Origin: Symbiodinium natans
Taxonomy: Eukaryota; Sar; Dinophyceae; Suessiales; Symbiodiniaceae
Length of the DNA: 64,000 nt
NCBI GenBank assembly: GCA_905221605.1
Contig: CAJNDS010002579.1
Location: 778,225-842,224 of the forward strand
Reading direction: 5' to 3'
Shown here piece after piece: positions 54,142 through 64,000 of the stretch. How positions within the stretch are numbered: position 1 is the stretch's first letter; each line of letters starts with the position of its first letter. The translations under genes were made by a program, and so were the position numbers. The notes under the pieces are model-generated. The model was not told the DNA's origin. It was given only the letters and a program-made list of their open reading frames with translations, and made no database searches.

Positions 54142-54347
54142 TTCGGATGTTCCCCTTATTCTATAGCCCCCTCGGGAATTATTTCTTAGTTTTTGTTTAT
54201 ATAAAACCCAAGAGGACATTAACGATTTTTTTAAGGTTCTAAGGGGAGTAAAGTATTACTGACAGTCCTTAATAGGGAGTATAATTAGGGGGGGGGGGAT
54301 GCAAAAGTCCCTATTAAGGAGCTGTTCGTATAAGGGGAACATCCCAA
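54142..54347. mobile_element. Family D MITE with a nested family A element
   Basis: Outer ends TTCGGATGTTCCCC and GGGGAACATCCCAA. Flanks GGGACATC and AAGACATC are a decayed 8-bp duplication. Family A (about 54165-54252) splits the left arm between TTATTCTA and TATTACTGACAGTCC. Confidence 0.75.
54165..54252. mobile_element. Family A element nested in family D
   Basis: GCCCCCTCGGGAATTATTTC on the left, AACCCAAGAGGACATTAA inside, GGTTCTAAGGGGAGTAAAG on the right. Confidence 0.7.
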
Positions 54348-55241
54348 AAGACATCTCAAATCTCAAGACCCTGAAGAAGCCCTTGCACCGAGAGAGCTTT
54401 ATGTAAGGGATATGGACTCACGGGGTGTCCTCTGATTACTCGGCGACAATCAGCGGAGAAGCGCTCGAGCTGCGACCGCATCCACCCTCCTCACAACACC
54501 TTAAGCGTTCCTAACCCCTCCAAGAATCGCGGAACTTCAAGCCTTCCGGACATTCTACATAAATGCCCCCAGTAGTGGCTAGCTGAAGACATCCTCTAGC
54601 TACTTCGAAAGACGTTTGTTGCTGCTTTAGCACCGACTGCCATCGTCGGTGAGGGGTTTTTAGTTTAGGGTTACGTGTTCTTGCCCTCGGACAGAATGCA
54701 GGAGCCTCAATGACTGCCAAGGTTTTCATCTCATCATCCCTAGATGTTTACAACACAAACTATTCGAAAGGCCGGTTCTCACCAGATTGGCCCCTGCACT
54801 GTTGACGATGCTACGCCTTTTGGAATGTAAGGCAGTGTCAGCACTTCTGTCTGCATATGCTCGAAAGCATAGAGATGCCAGATTCAACACCATGTGAGAA
54901 AGATTCTGACGGCGTGGATGGTTCTCCCACAACAGACACGGCCCTCGAAATGTGAGTTGGGCCAGCTTCTTCAGAAAAAAATCGACAGAGACGTCATCCG
55001 GCATTGGCGAAAGCACCACTGCCGCGCAGACATCGAAGAGCCAGTAGCTCTGAATCGTAAACGCAGACCTCTCAAGACTTATTTTAGCATCAAGCCAAAC
55101 ATGCGAACTAACACCCATCGGACGAATCTTGCAAGCTGTTTACAAGATGAAGGAACCCCAAACCCAAGACGCCGCACACCCCCAGGTGCGTAAGGCACAA
55201 GGGCCCTCGTCTAACCACCTCAAACCCTTCAAGCACTAAAT

Positions 55242-55344
55242 TTGGGATGCTCCCCCCTTCTACGAACAGTCCTTAATAGGGATTACAATAGGGGTACTAG
55301 AATCCCTTTTAATGACTGTTATAGTATAAGGGGGAACATCCCAA
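55242..55344. mobile_element. Family D MITE with an 8-bp target-site duplication
   Basis: 103 bp, ends TTGGGATGCTCCCCC and GGGGGAACATCCCAA. Flanks CACTAAAT (55234-55241) and CACGAAAT (55345-55352) match at 7 of 8. Confidence 0.8.
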
Positions 55345-55567
55345 CACGAAATCCTAAACCCTAAACCCTAAACCCTAAACCCTAAACCCTAAACCCCAAG
55401 CCCCAAGCCCCAAGCCCTAAGCCCTAAGCCCTAAACCCAGGCTGTTGCAGCTCTTTTCGGCGTGGTCGCCTCCGCTTGCAGCAATGGCCGCATGGGAACG
55501 CACACCACGAAGCTGGGACTTGCCAAATGGCCACAGTTTGGGAGGGTTTAGGGTTTAGGGTTTAGGG

Positions 55568-55674
55568 TTCATGGTACTTTCTGAACCCAATAATAACTGT
55601 ACTTATACCCAGATTGGGGCACTTGAAGGGGCTTATAAGTGGGTAATCGGTACAGTTCTCATTGGTGAATGAAC
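55568..55674. mobile_element. Long palindromic element, family G
   Basis: AACCCAATAATAACTGTACTT on the left mirrors ACAGTTCTCATTGGTGAATG on the right, with GATTGGGGCACTTGAAGGGG in the centre as at 47958. Confidence 0.6.
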
Positions 55675-58293
55675 CTCCAAGTAGGGTTTCGGGCTACAGT
55701 CTCCAAAGAGAAGCGAGGGTAAGAGCGGGAAGACGAGGGAAAGACCCTAAACCTTAAACCCTAAACCCTAAGTTTGGAACCAAATGAACCCTTAAAATTG
55801 GGATTTAGGGGTTGAGGGTTTAGGGTTTAGGGTAATATACCCTTTTCTGCTATGATTCCTATAAAGGTAGATGGGCCATAAAAGGGTCAAAGCTGTCACA
55901 CGTCTTCAGGACGCGTATGTAGTCATTCCCCCCCCCCCCCCCCAACCAGCACCTTTCCGCAAACTCAGAACCATTCCTGTCGCCAAAACCGAAAACCCTG
56001 AACAACCCTGAACCCAAAACCCTAAACCCTAAACCCTAAACCCTAAACCCTCACACACCAAGAGAGGTTTTTGCATGCTTCCTTTGCCCTCGGTCTTGGC
56101 AAGGATGGTTACTGGCCACGTCCTGAACTTGGTCGGGTGCTTGGCGACTGGGTACGCCCTTGGGAGATTTTGGATTCTTCCCTTTTTTAGGGTTTAGGGT
56201 TTAGGCAACGCCCAGGGTCCATGTACCTACAGGGACTTTGGGGCCCAAGTGTCTGCTCATGAGGTGCGTTGGGCCTAAGAGGATCCTACTCAGGAATATT
56301 TCCCAGCACCCCTGAGTAGGCCCTGGTGCCCCTCTGTCTGGGGTGTAGGTTCCCTGAACAGCCCCTCTTAAACCAAGAAGGGGAAGCCTTCTATTCCTAG
56401 GTTACCCTTGAGTCTCGAATATGGGTAGCCCTAAGCCCTAAACCCCAACCCTAAACCCCAACCCTAAACCTTAAACCCTAAACCTTAAACCCTAAACCCT
56501 AAACCCTCAGAGGGTTTAAAGGGCCAACCTAGGCGAAGATCCTCCACAGGGTGTCCCTGTCGAAGCAGGCGCGCCCGAGGCACCACAAGATTCCGAAAAC
56601 CCTAAGCCCCAAGGATCCAAGAACCATGGCTAGGGTTTAGGGTTTAGGGTTTAGGGTTGAGGGTTTAGGGTTTAGGGTTTAGGGTTTAGGGTTTAGGGTT
56701 TAGGGTTTTTTTGAGATATCTCTCTAGATGCCTACTTGTCTAGCTGCTCCGGGGCAGCCCATAGGGAAGACTGTGTCGAAGTCTTCCCATCTATGAGTCG
56801 ATCATTCATTGCGTTTGGTGCTTCTGCAAGGATACAGGAATCAACTCGTACAACAATATGATAATCCAATAATCCGAGGGTTTGGGTTCGTTTGTGGCGC
56901 GAGTTCCCAAGAGCTGCCCGCCCCTTAAGCCAGCAGGAGCCCGCTTGGGAACCAGCCGATGGCACTAAATTTAAATCTGAAGGCAGAACCATGTGCATTA
57001 CATAATGTCACAATCTCTGAAACCAAAACCGACTACACGCGGATTAGACGAACAAGTGTAGTACAATGATAGCGATATCAGGAACCAAGATGGTGCTATT
57101 ATGATGTTAACAATGTTAACCATATCCACCTATAGTTTCTTTCTTCATATATTCAGTGGGAAGGCACCCAAAGACAAGAAAGTCATTTGTTGTTTTTTGT
57201 GTACGGTGCAATGTGTACATGCATCGGATAGTGAGGAACCAAGAACACAGGAATTGTCCCTGATTGATCAAGTCCTTGTGTATCCCATCCAGCAGGCAAT
57301 GGTTCACCAACAACAAGGCACTGAAACACCAAGACAACCACATTGTTTACTTGTTTAGAACAAGCGAAGTTATTTTCGTTTTATGAAATGGCTCAATGAT
57401 GTTTGTTTACCTAATAGTCGCAGCACGAATCAACTTATCAACTGAATTTGCATCTCATGAATATACCTATTATAGCACATCTCACGGAAACCGCGACTTT
57501 ACCAGCATTGCCACTGCCTGAACAAAGTGCGCGATCACCAACAAGTGCACCAGGTACTGACATGCAGTCAATGTTTTGTTTCATTTTTAGCACCTGAAAG
57601 AAGACGCTCGCGGCTTTCTGAGGCTTGTGTTTTTTGGGCGTCAGGGCTTGGGTACCAATTTGGGGTAGTTTGTTATTGGTCCCATCACTGAATTAATGGG
57701 CAGGCCCAATTCTGAGCCATCATGCGAGTATGTGAGGGTGCAGCCTACCTAGTATCAACCCTACCAAACCCAAGAAGTCCTGTAGAGTACACTAGAAAGG
57801 TTTAGAGGGCTCAGGCTTCTACTCAACCTTTCGCCGTACCAAACTCTCCAGATGCCTTTATGCCCATAAACGACCCGAACCCACCCGGCTGCTTCTTGTG
57901 TTCCCCACCTGAAGCAGGTTTAGGGCTTAGGGTTTGGGGTTGGGGGTTTAGGGTTTAGGGTTTAGGCACAGACTCCAGTGCCCGTTCTTGACATCAGCCT
58001 CGCCAGGTGGCTTTACAAATGAATGCCTTGGTCGCGTATCCCTAAACCCTAAACCCTAAACCCTAAATGGCCCCTGCACAAAGATGACACGCACTAATCG
58101 AGAAGTGCACCAAGGCAAAAGCATCCTAAAACCTCTACCAGAGTCGGAAGTTAAGGGGAGACTCGAAGCGGCTCTGAGCTGAGTGCAGGAGAAAGCGAAG
58201 GCGCTACTGAGCACGATGGTCATTACCGGCAGCCTTGCCTGATTTCGGCTTAGCGGTTGCTATGATGTTTCTTACGCGCTTCCGAGCCCGAAA

Positions 58294-58440
58294 CCCTAAA
58301 CCCTAAACCCTTTAAGGGCTTAGGGTTTAGGGCGTTTAGGGGTTGAGTTGTTTTTGCCCTAAACCCTATAAGGGCTTAGGGGTTAGGGCGTTTAGGGGTT
58401 GAGTTTTTTAAAGCCCTAAACCCTAGAAAGGTTTAGGCTT
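58294..58440. repeat. ~64-bp tandem unit made of opposed telomere-like words
   Basis: Two full units and a partial third. Each starts CCCTAAACCC(T)TATAAGGGCT and ends GGCGTTTAGGGGTTGAGTT, so each begins with a small CCCTAAA/TTTAGGG hairpin. Confidence 0.8.
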
Positions 58441-60930
58441 CAGGGTTCAGAATCTCGTGCTTGGGATGCTCTGGCGACTCCAAGACCCTGGCCCACAAAG
58501 CCTGTCACTTGTCCGATCAGACGTTTGCCGGCAAAAGCCTCGGCTCGCGCAGGCTGTCATGATCAGCTTTACACATGTTTAATCAGGGCAGGGCTTTGTC
58601 GACTTATGATTCTTATTCTCCAATTTGGTTTCGGGTCTAAGGTTTAGGGTTTAGGGCTAATATTTGCTTACGAACCCCAAATTATTAAGAATATTCTTCT
58701 TTGTAAGGGCAATATAGGGATTGTTATTTTACTTCTTTACGGGGTGCTCAAGCAAATAGTAATCAGTAGTCATAAAACGGCCTTGTAGAGCTTCCTTGCT
58801 GAGAATCAGGATCCCTTCCAAACTCTTTCTTAGCAAAAATCGGGCACCCTTTTGTTTTCTAGGCTACTGGGCAACCTACTAAACCCTACCAGTAGTTTAA
58901 CGCGCAGGAGGGCTGGTTTGCCCACAAGCATTCCTTTCAGAGACACTGTTATCTATAGATTTCGGGTTCAGGCTTTGAGGTTTAGGGAGTAGATTATCAG
59001 GGTTCTAGGCTCTTCGGGGAATGAGAATCGACGCGTATATGCAGGCTGGCATCATGGTTTTCAAACATATACGTGTGCCCTGAAGCAAGCTTGCGCGACT
59101 TAAGAGAGCAGGGAGGGACATGTGGCACGGGCAAACCAGCCCTTCTCACCGTAGTTTAATTCGTGGCTTCGGTCATCAAGGGGTCAGTGAGATATGTGAG
59201 ATTGAGAGGAAGATGGAGGAAGGGTAATTCGCAGCATGGTACTGTTTGCACATTTAGATGCACCCCCCTTCCCCCCCCCCCCTCCCCCCCCCCGATAGTA
59301 GGAGACCATCAACCGAAAATGCGCGCTTCATTTGTGGAGTTGGGAGGTTATAGGGCTGTAGGGTTCACACTTGTAGCAACTACCCTAACCCTCAACCCTC
59401 AACTGCCATAGGTTAACTACCCCACCCGAGGCACCGTTGCGGGTGCCGCGCTGGGAGCATGGGCGGTGGTGAACCTCGGCGGAACACGGATCGAAACTGA
59501 ACCTATCCGTTTCGACTCTCACCAAGCGCAGGCAAGGATCCAGGGTTCTCACGTCCAAGAACACAGTTTTTTAGTGTTCCCTGAGCATTTCCGGCAGATA
59601 GGGCAGGGCACGAATGCCAAAGCGGCTGTTGTAAAGGATTCAGGGTTTAACTCTTTGTGTCTTTTTTTGTTTTCTGCAACGGCTAGTTTCAGTGATGCCA
59701 GCATGGGAGGATACACAGAAAAATACGCATAAGTATATATATAAGCATAAATATAAACTTATATATATATATATACATGCTTAGTCTTGTTCATGAGCAC
59801 TGGTGCTGTCGTGGAGCGATGGTGCAGTCGCATTCCCGTCTCCGGCAGTAGCATAGCGCGGGTTCAAAAAATCTTCCTCCGGACGAAAACAAAAAGAAGA
59901 ACCTGCTGCAGTAATATTGTACGACCATGTTTGGGAAGTTCGTAGTTGTTCGAGCAGGCACACTGCGAGATAGTCTGTTATGAAGTTATGATTGCGCCAC
60001 ATATACTACGCACCGTATTTCGTCCGGAGTCAAAGCTGCTTTACGGCCTGACAAAACTTTGCAGTATACATCAGGATACTGACTGTTCCGTTGAAAAGGC
60101 TAAACTACTTCGTTGTTCAAAACTCAACTTTTCAACTTTCTGCCTCTTCTACCGGCAGTCTTATTCTGAAAGCTTGAACTTTTGATTCCATGGGCATTTG
60201 GGAAATCAGACTCGTAACATGGCCCGATACTTCGACTAATTTGATTTTAGTCGCTACCGTTTGGTTGAGAGACAGACTCTCAGCTTTGTTCTGTTCTCCC
60301 CCCCCAGTTCAATAGTTTAGACAATCGAGCTTGTGTAATGGTAATGTACATACTGAGGTCCAAGGCAGGAGTCAAACTCGTGAAGCTATATATAACCTAG
60401 GGGGCTTGCCCTGTATTGCGTGTTGTGTAGGCTAAAGCTAGGGGTTGTTCTACAAAACAAAAGCGGCCGCTAAAATAAATGCTACATCCATTCTTGAGTG
60501 CATAGAGCGTATGACAGTAGCTCTTTTAAATATGTCAGGTTTCCCAAGTTAAGACAAACGTAAATGACACAACTGATTTGGTGCATATGGTTTGAAGTTA
60601 GCTACTCTGATTGAAGTACTTATGCTACGAAGCAGGTGTGTATTCTGAAATCATAGGTCTAGGGCTCCAAGCAGTAGCATGAGTCTTGCATAACTTACCT
60701 ACATAGCATGAGGGCTTTCATCTCCAGGCAGTGGCGCATCGGTTGTATCTGTAGCTGTCCTGCGTTATCTTTCGCAAATTTCCGGCCATTAGAATCTCGC
60801 CTAGGAGATGCAAGAAGATGTGTCTGACCTTTAATCAAGGCGACTGCAACCATTGAAGCGGTCTTGGCGGCTGCCACAGGGTCCTGCCGCGAAACACTCT
60901 CTCGCAGTCTCTCTCTCCCTCTCTATCTCT

Positions 60931-60935
<5 letters not shown>

Positions 60936-60979
<44 letters not shown>
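60936..60979 (+). repeat. (CT)n microsatellite followed by (TA)n
   Basis: Nearly pure CT dinucleotides, then TATATA. Confidence 0.97.
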
Positions 60980-61002
<23 letters not shown>

Positions 61003-62451
61003 GCACTGTATACATATATATATATATACATACATATAGTATAGATATACCGTGCTGGCGTAGTTGTGGGTTGAGTTTCTTTTGCTTGGGACGGTATATT
61101 TCGACCGTCACATGCCTCGACCTTCGAACGAGCTCACAAAAAGGGCTTAGGGTGTTAGGGTTCAGGTTTTAGTTATAGAGTTTGAGGTTTTTGGCTTTGT
61201 GGTCATAATCTAGGTACTCTCCCTCCCCACCCTTTCCAACCCCGGCCCGCCCCCGGTGGTGCGGCAGTGGGGCGGTTTTCTGGGTTGGCGTTTGGTAGTT
61301 TAGGGCTGTGGCATCGTTTGAGGGTTTTAGGGCTTCGGGCTTTCATGGTTTTGGGGCTGAAAGGGTCTAATTCCGATCAGGATTAGGTTCTCGCGTAGGG
61401 TTTTGGCTTGAGGGCTTTGGGCCCCTAAGCCCTTAACCCCCCACCCAGCCCAAGGGCCTTTCACATCCACCGCGGCCGCCTCTTACACAGGTTTATATGA
61501 TTTGGGGGGGGGGGGGTGGGGGGCGGTTCAAGGTCTAGGGTACAGATTTGTTGTAGAGATGGATGGAGTCCGCACGACACGATTCAAATTGAGTCGGGTC
61601 AATGCCAGGGGAGTATGTCGTACCCCCCCCCCCAACAGAGCTTAGATCTTATTCGCTACCTCCGAAATCTAAACGAATAGGCGCTCCCGCTCTTTCGGAT
61701 TTGGGGAAATGAATTTCGGGAATAGGCATGAAATGGAAGAAGATCTCGGGAATCCGCTTTCTAGTAGCGACAAGACTAAGAGAATAGGGCTCCATTTTTT
61801 ATCAGGATTAGGGGTTCGCCTCTTTAGGAAACGACACTTCCTTTGCTTCTGGCTGCCAGCTAAGCAGTCACCCTAAACCCTGAACCCTAAACCCTAAACC
61901 CTAAACCCTAAACTGAGGAGTCCAGCGGTGGACCACCACCTCCTGCTATTTCCCATCCCGGTCGTGTTGCCCATCCTCATGTTTCTGCATCTGGGATGTG
62001 CCAGATCGGTAGGGGCGGAAGCACCTTGAGGTTTGGGGTTTGGGGTTTAGGGTTTAGGGTTTAGGGGGGAACCTTCGAATCACATAGCCACATATTGAGT
62101 ACCGTAAGAGAATGTAAAGAATAGAGGAATACAACAAGAAAGCAATACATAAGTATAAGTTGTAGAACAATGTAGCAAGAAAAGAAATAATAGTAGTAAT
62201 AGCAAAAGAATTGTAATAATAATCACAGTAATCATAACATCTCCCTGTCCCAACAATTTGCACTTTTCGAGGGCTGTGGCTATAGCGCCGTGAGAAACTA
62301 CTACTGTATGTAGCAATTCTGAGAAGTAAGATGTGATAGCAATACCAACGATGAGAGCTATCAGGATAAGAATAAGAATAGTAACACTTAGAACAGTGAA
62401 AACATATTGTAACAGCAATAGCCAATATGTGGTAATACTAGAACAATGCTG

Positions 62452-62638
62452 CTATTTGCTTAAGAACTCCCCCCACCCCCCCCACCCCCCCCCCCCCACC
62501 CCCCCACCCCCCCCCCCCCACCCCCCCCCCCACCCCCCCCAACACACACACGCACACACAAATAAAAAGGAAAAGCTAATCCCTGCATTACCCTTTTTAA
62601 GGAAGACTTTACCATTTTGGGGGTTCTTAGGCAAATAG
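62452..62638. mobile_element. Family E MITE-like element with poly-C interior
   Basis: ~20-bp ends: CTATTTGCTTAAGAACTCCC on the left and the complement of CTATTTGCCTAAGAACCCCC on the right. The interior is mostly C with a few A. Related copies near 8536-8640, 40829-40932, 49145-49290 and 58649-58770. Confidence 0.7.
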
Positions 62639-62644
62639 TAGCCC

Positions 62645-62795
62645 CAAACCCCAAACCCCAAACCCAAACCCCAAACCCCAAACCCTAAACCCTAAACCCT
62701 AAACCCTTAACTCCAAACTCCAAACCCCAAACCCCAAACCCCAAACCCCAAACCCCAAACCCCAAACCCTAAACCCTAAACCCTAAACCCTAAAC
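62645..62795 (-). repeat. CCCCAAA/CCCTAAA array
   Basis: About 20 units. CCCCAAA and CCCTAAA units occur in blocks rather than mixed, with a short TTAACTCCAAACTCC interruption. Confidence 0.95.
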
Positions 62796-62901
62796 TCTAT
62801 CCTATATGGAGAAGAAGAATCAAAAGTCTTAGGAGGCAGGCCATGGCCTCGGCCAGTGCCACGAAAGGAGCCGTCCTTGACGCATGAAGCAACAGTCACA
62901 A

Positions 62902-63050
62902 GGGTTTAGGGTTTAGGGTTTAGAATTTGGGGTTTAGAATGTATGGTTTAGGGTTCAGGGTTTAGGGTTTAGGGTGTAGGTTTAGGGTTTAGGGTTTAGG
63001 TTTAGGGTTTAGGGTTTAGGGTTTAGGGTTTAGGGTTTAGGGTTTAGGGT
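62902..63050 (+). repeat. Interstitial telomere-like array (TTTAGGG)
   Basis: About 20 units, with several 6-bp slips (GTTTAGGTTTAGG) and diverged units near the start. Confidence 0.95.
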
Positions 63051-63379
63051 TGCGCAAGGCTACTCCCTGCTATGTGACAGCACGAAAAAATCCCGAATCC
63101 TGAGCGGGCCCGGCAGCCAAAGAGTCGGCGCCTTTGCACGTGGCATCCAGTCAGTACATAAAGCAAGGTTTATCTAAATGTGAGTGCAAAAAGAGGTTCC
63201 TTTTTTTGATTTCATTACTTGAACCACTTTTCTCCGGGCCGTGCCCGGGGTGGCTGACTGCAAGAACACAAATAGGTCCAAACAAGAGCTTGCCGAGGAT
63301 ATTTATGTTTTCCCTCATTGGATCAAGAGGGGGCATATTTAGAATATTTTTCAGAGGGTTTAAAGGGCCATCCTTGTTG

Positions 63380-63560
63380 CCCTAAACCCTAAAACCCTAA
63401 AACCCTAAAACCCTAAAACCCTAAAACCCTAAAACCCTAAAACCCTAAAACCCTAAAACCCTAAAACCCTAAAACCCTAAAACCCTAAAACCCTAAACCC
63501 TCAACCCTATAACCCTAAAGCCTAAAACCCCTAATAAACCCTAAACCCTCAACCCTAAAC
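63380..63560 (-). repeat. Telomere-like array of the octamer CCCTAAAA
   Basis: About 16 octamers, then heptamers and diverged units. Same variant as at 15181-15336. Confidence 0.95.
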
Positions 63561-64000
63561 ACCACCAGGCTTAGGGTTCAAGATCAGAGGCATGACCACC
63601 TGGCAAAGCCGCGGAGCTTCATCAAGAAGGCCGCTTGTGCTTGTCACGTGGGGATCCCATCCCTTGTTTTGATTAAGGGTTTAGGGTTTGGGGTTTGGGG
63701 TTTAGGGTGAGAAGGTCTGCAACCAGGCACTTGAGGGAGCCCTGGCGGAAAAAAAGGGTTCATAAGTCATAAGGGTTCAGGACTAGAATTTGGCAGTCTC
63801 AGGTAAAAGAAACAGATTTGTTTTGTTTGCCTCGTGTCTGTGTGAACGCTCTTGGCTGTGGTGCGGGGCCTGCGTGAGGCAGAGGGGCGCCCAGACCCCG
63901 GGGAGCATCCAAAAAGTAGATCCCCCTAAGGGTTCATAAGAAGGACCCAATAGTAAGTAGTATTTGGGGGTTCTAGTTTTTGGACCCTCCAGGGGTCTGG

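Larger units (their letters stand above)
47609..64000. other. Gene-poor telomere-array and MITE mosaic to the window end
   Basis: Same pattern as 29.9-46.8 kb. Two islands lack telomere-like words: 54400-55190 and 56710-57850, and a third, AT-rich, at 59650-60930. Each has short open frames on both strands with no motif I recognise. The best, a 130-codon minus-strand frame at 54726-55118, is opposed by an equally open + frame, so I leave it uncalled. Simple repeats: GA/GCA hexamers 52966-53082, CT repeat 60936-60979. Confidence 0.65.

Noticed and set aside
54726-55193. Possible gene in a telomere-free island (130-codon minus frame, 99-codon plus frame)
   Set aside because: Both strands are equally open, neither has a motif I recognise, and there is no support for choosing one.
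59811-59880. tRNA-like or SINE-like stretch with a GGTTCAAA box
   Set aside because: The A-box-like and B-box-like words are only approximate and I could not fold a cloverleaf; too weak to report as an RNA gene.
60868-60892. GCGGCTGCCACAGGGTCCTGCC as an outside copy of the 17-nt hairpin
   Set aside because: The spacing and stem do not match the 7-3-7 layout.

Overview
ORGANISM. The window looks like draft nuclear DNA of a dinoflagellate, with moderate confidence. Plant-type telomere heptamers (TTTAGGG/CCCTAAA) occur throughout it in both orientations. The credible genes have GT-AG and GC-AG introns, and their proteins resemble, from memory, predicted protein families that recur in dinoflagellate genomes. 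An exactly 100-base run of N (6910-7009) is a scaffold gap placed inside a microsatellite. No ribosomal RNA, standard tRNA, CRISPR array or bacterial operon is visible.

LAYOUT. (1) 1-7,100: AT-rich start, a broken gene fragment (848-1486) running into a telomere-like tract, a ~138-bp satellite, triplet, GT and 8-bp microsatellites, and a GC-rich degenerate repeat region with a ~190-bp direct duplication. (2) 7,100-16,288: gene-poor mosaic of interstitial telomere-like arrays, short palindromic elements and poly-C/poly-G tracts. (3) 16,289-29,916: the gene-bearing island, which I interpret as one 13.6-kb DNA transposon. It has near-identical ~46-bp terminal inverted repeats (TIRs), flanking TA dinucleotides and subterminal palindromes. 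All its genes are on the + strand. (4) 29,917-64,000: telomere-array/MITE mosaic again, with a 753-bp retroposed insert flanked by 17-bp duplications (46,839-47,591).

THE LARGE TRANSPOSON. In order it carries: a 583-aa protein with an AT-hook-like basic region and a Cys-rich tail; a doubtful small lysine-rich ORF; a 69-aa acidic ORF; a 332-aa zinc-ribbon protein; a 136-aa protein; a 111-aa protein made of two Cys/His modules; a 191-aa two-exon Trp/Pro/Ala-rich protein; and a 644-aa two-exon protein that I read as the DDE-type transposase. The spacers and one intron hold fourteen copies of a 17-nt hairpin, GCGGYYC-NNN-GGRYCGC, plus several relaxed copies. All lie in the same orientation as the genes, and every stem pairs fully if G-U is allowed. 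Two copies carry a compensatory C-G to U-A change. I found no copy outside the element. This element and its hairpin family are the most likely undescribed system here.

THE MOSAIC. At least ten families of ~70-200 bp short elements recur. One has 8-bp target duplications (8921-9020 is a perfect example). Some elements are nested in each other. Two copies of one family are interrupted by clean insertions of telomere repeats, which shows that telomere-like DNA was added after those elements landed. Protein-coding capacity outside the large transposon is minimal.
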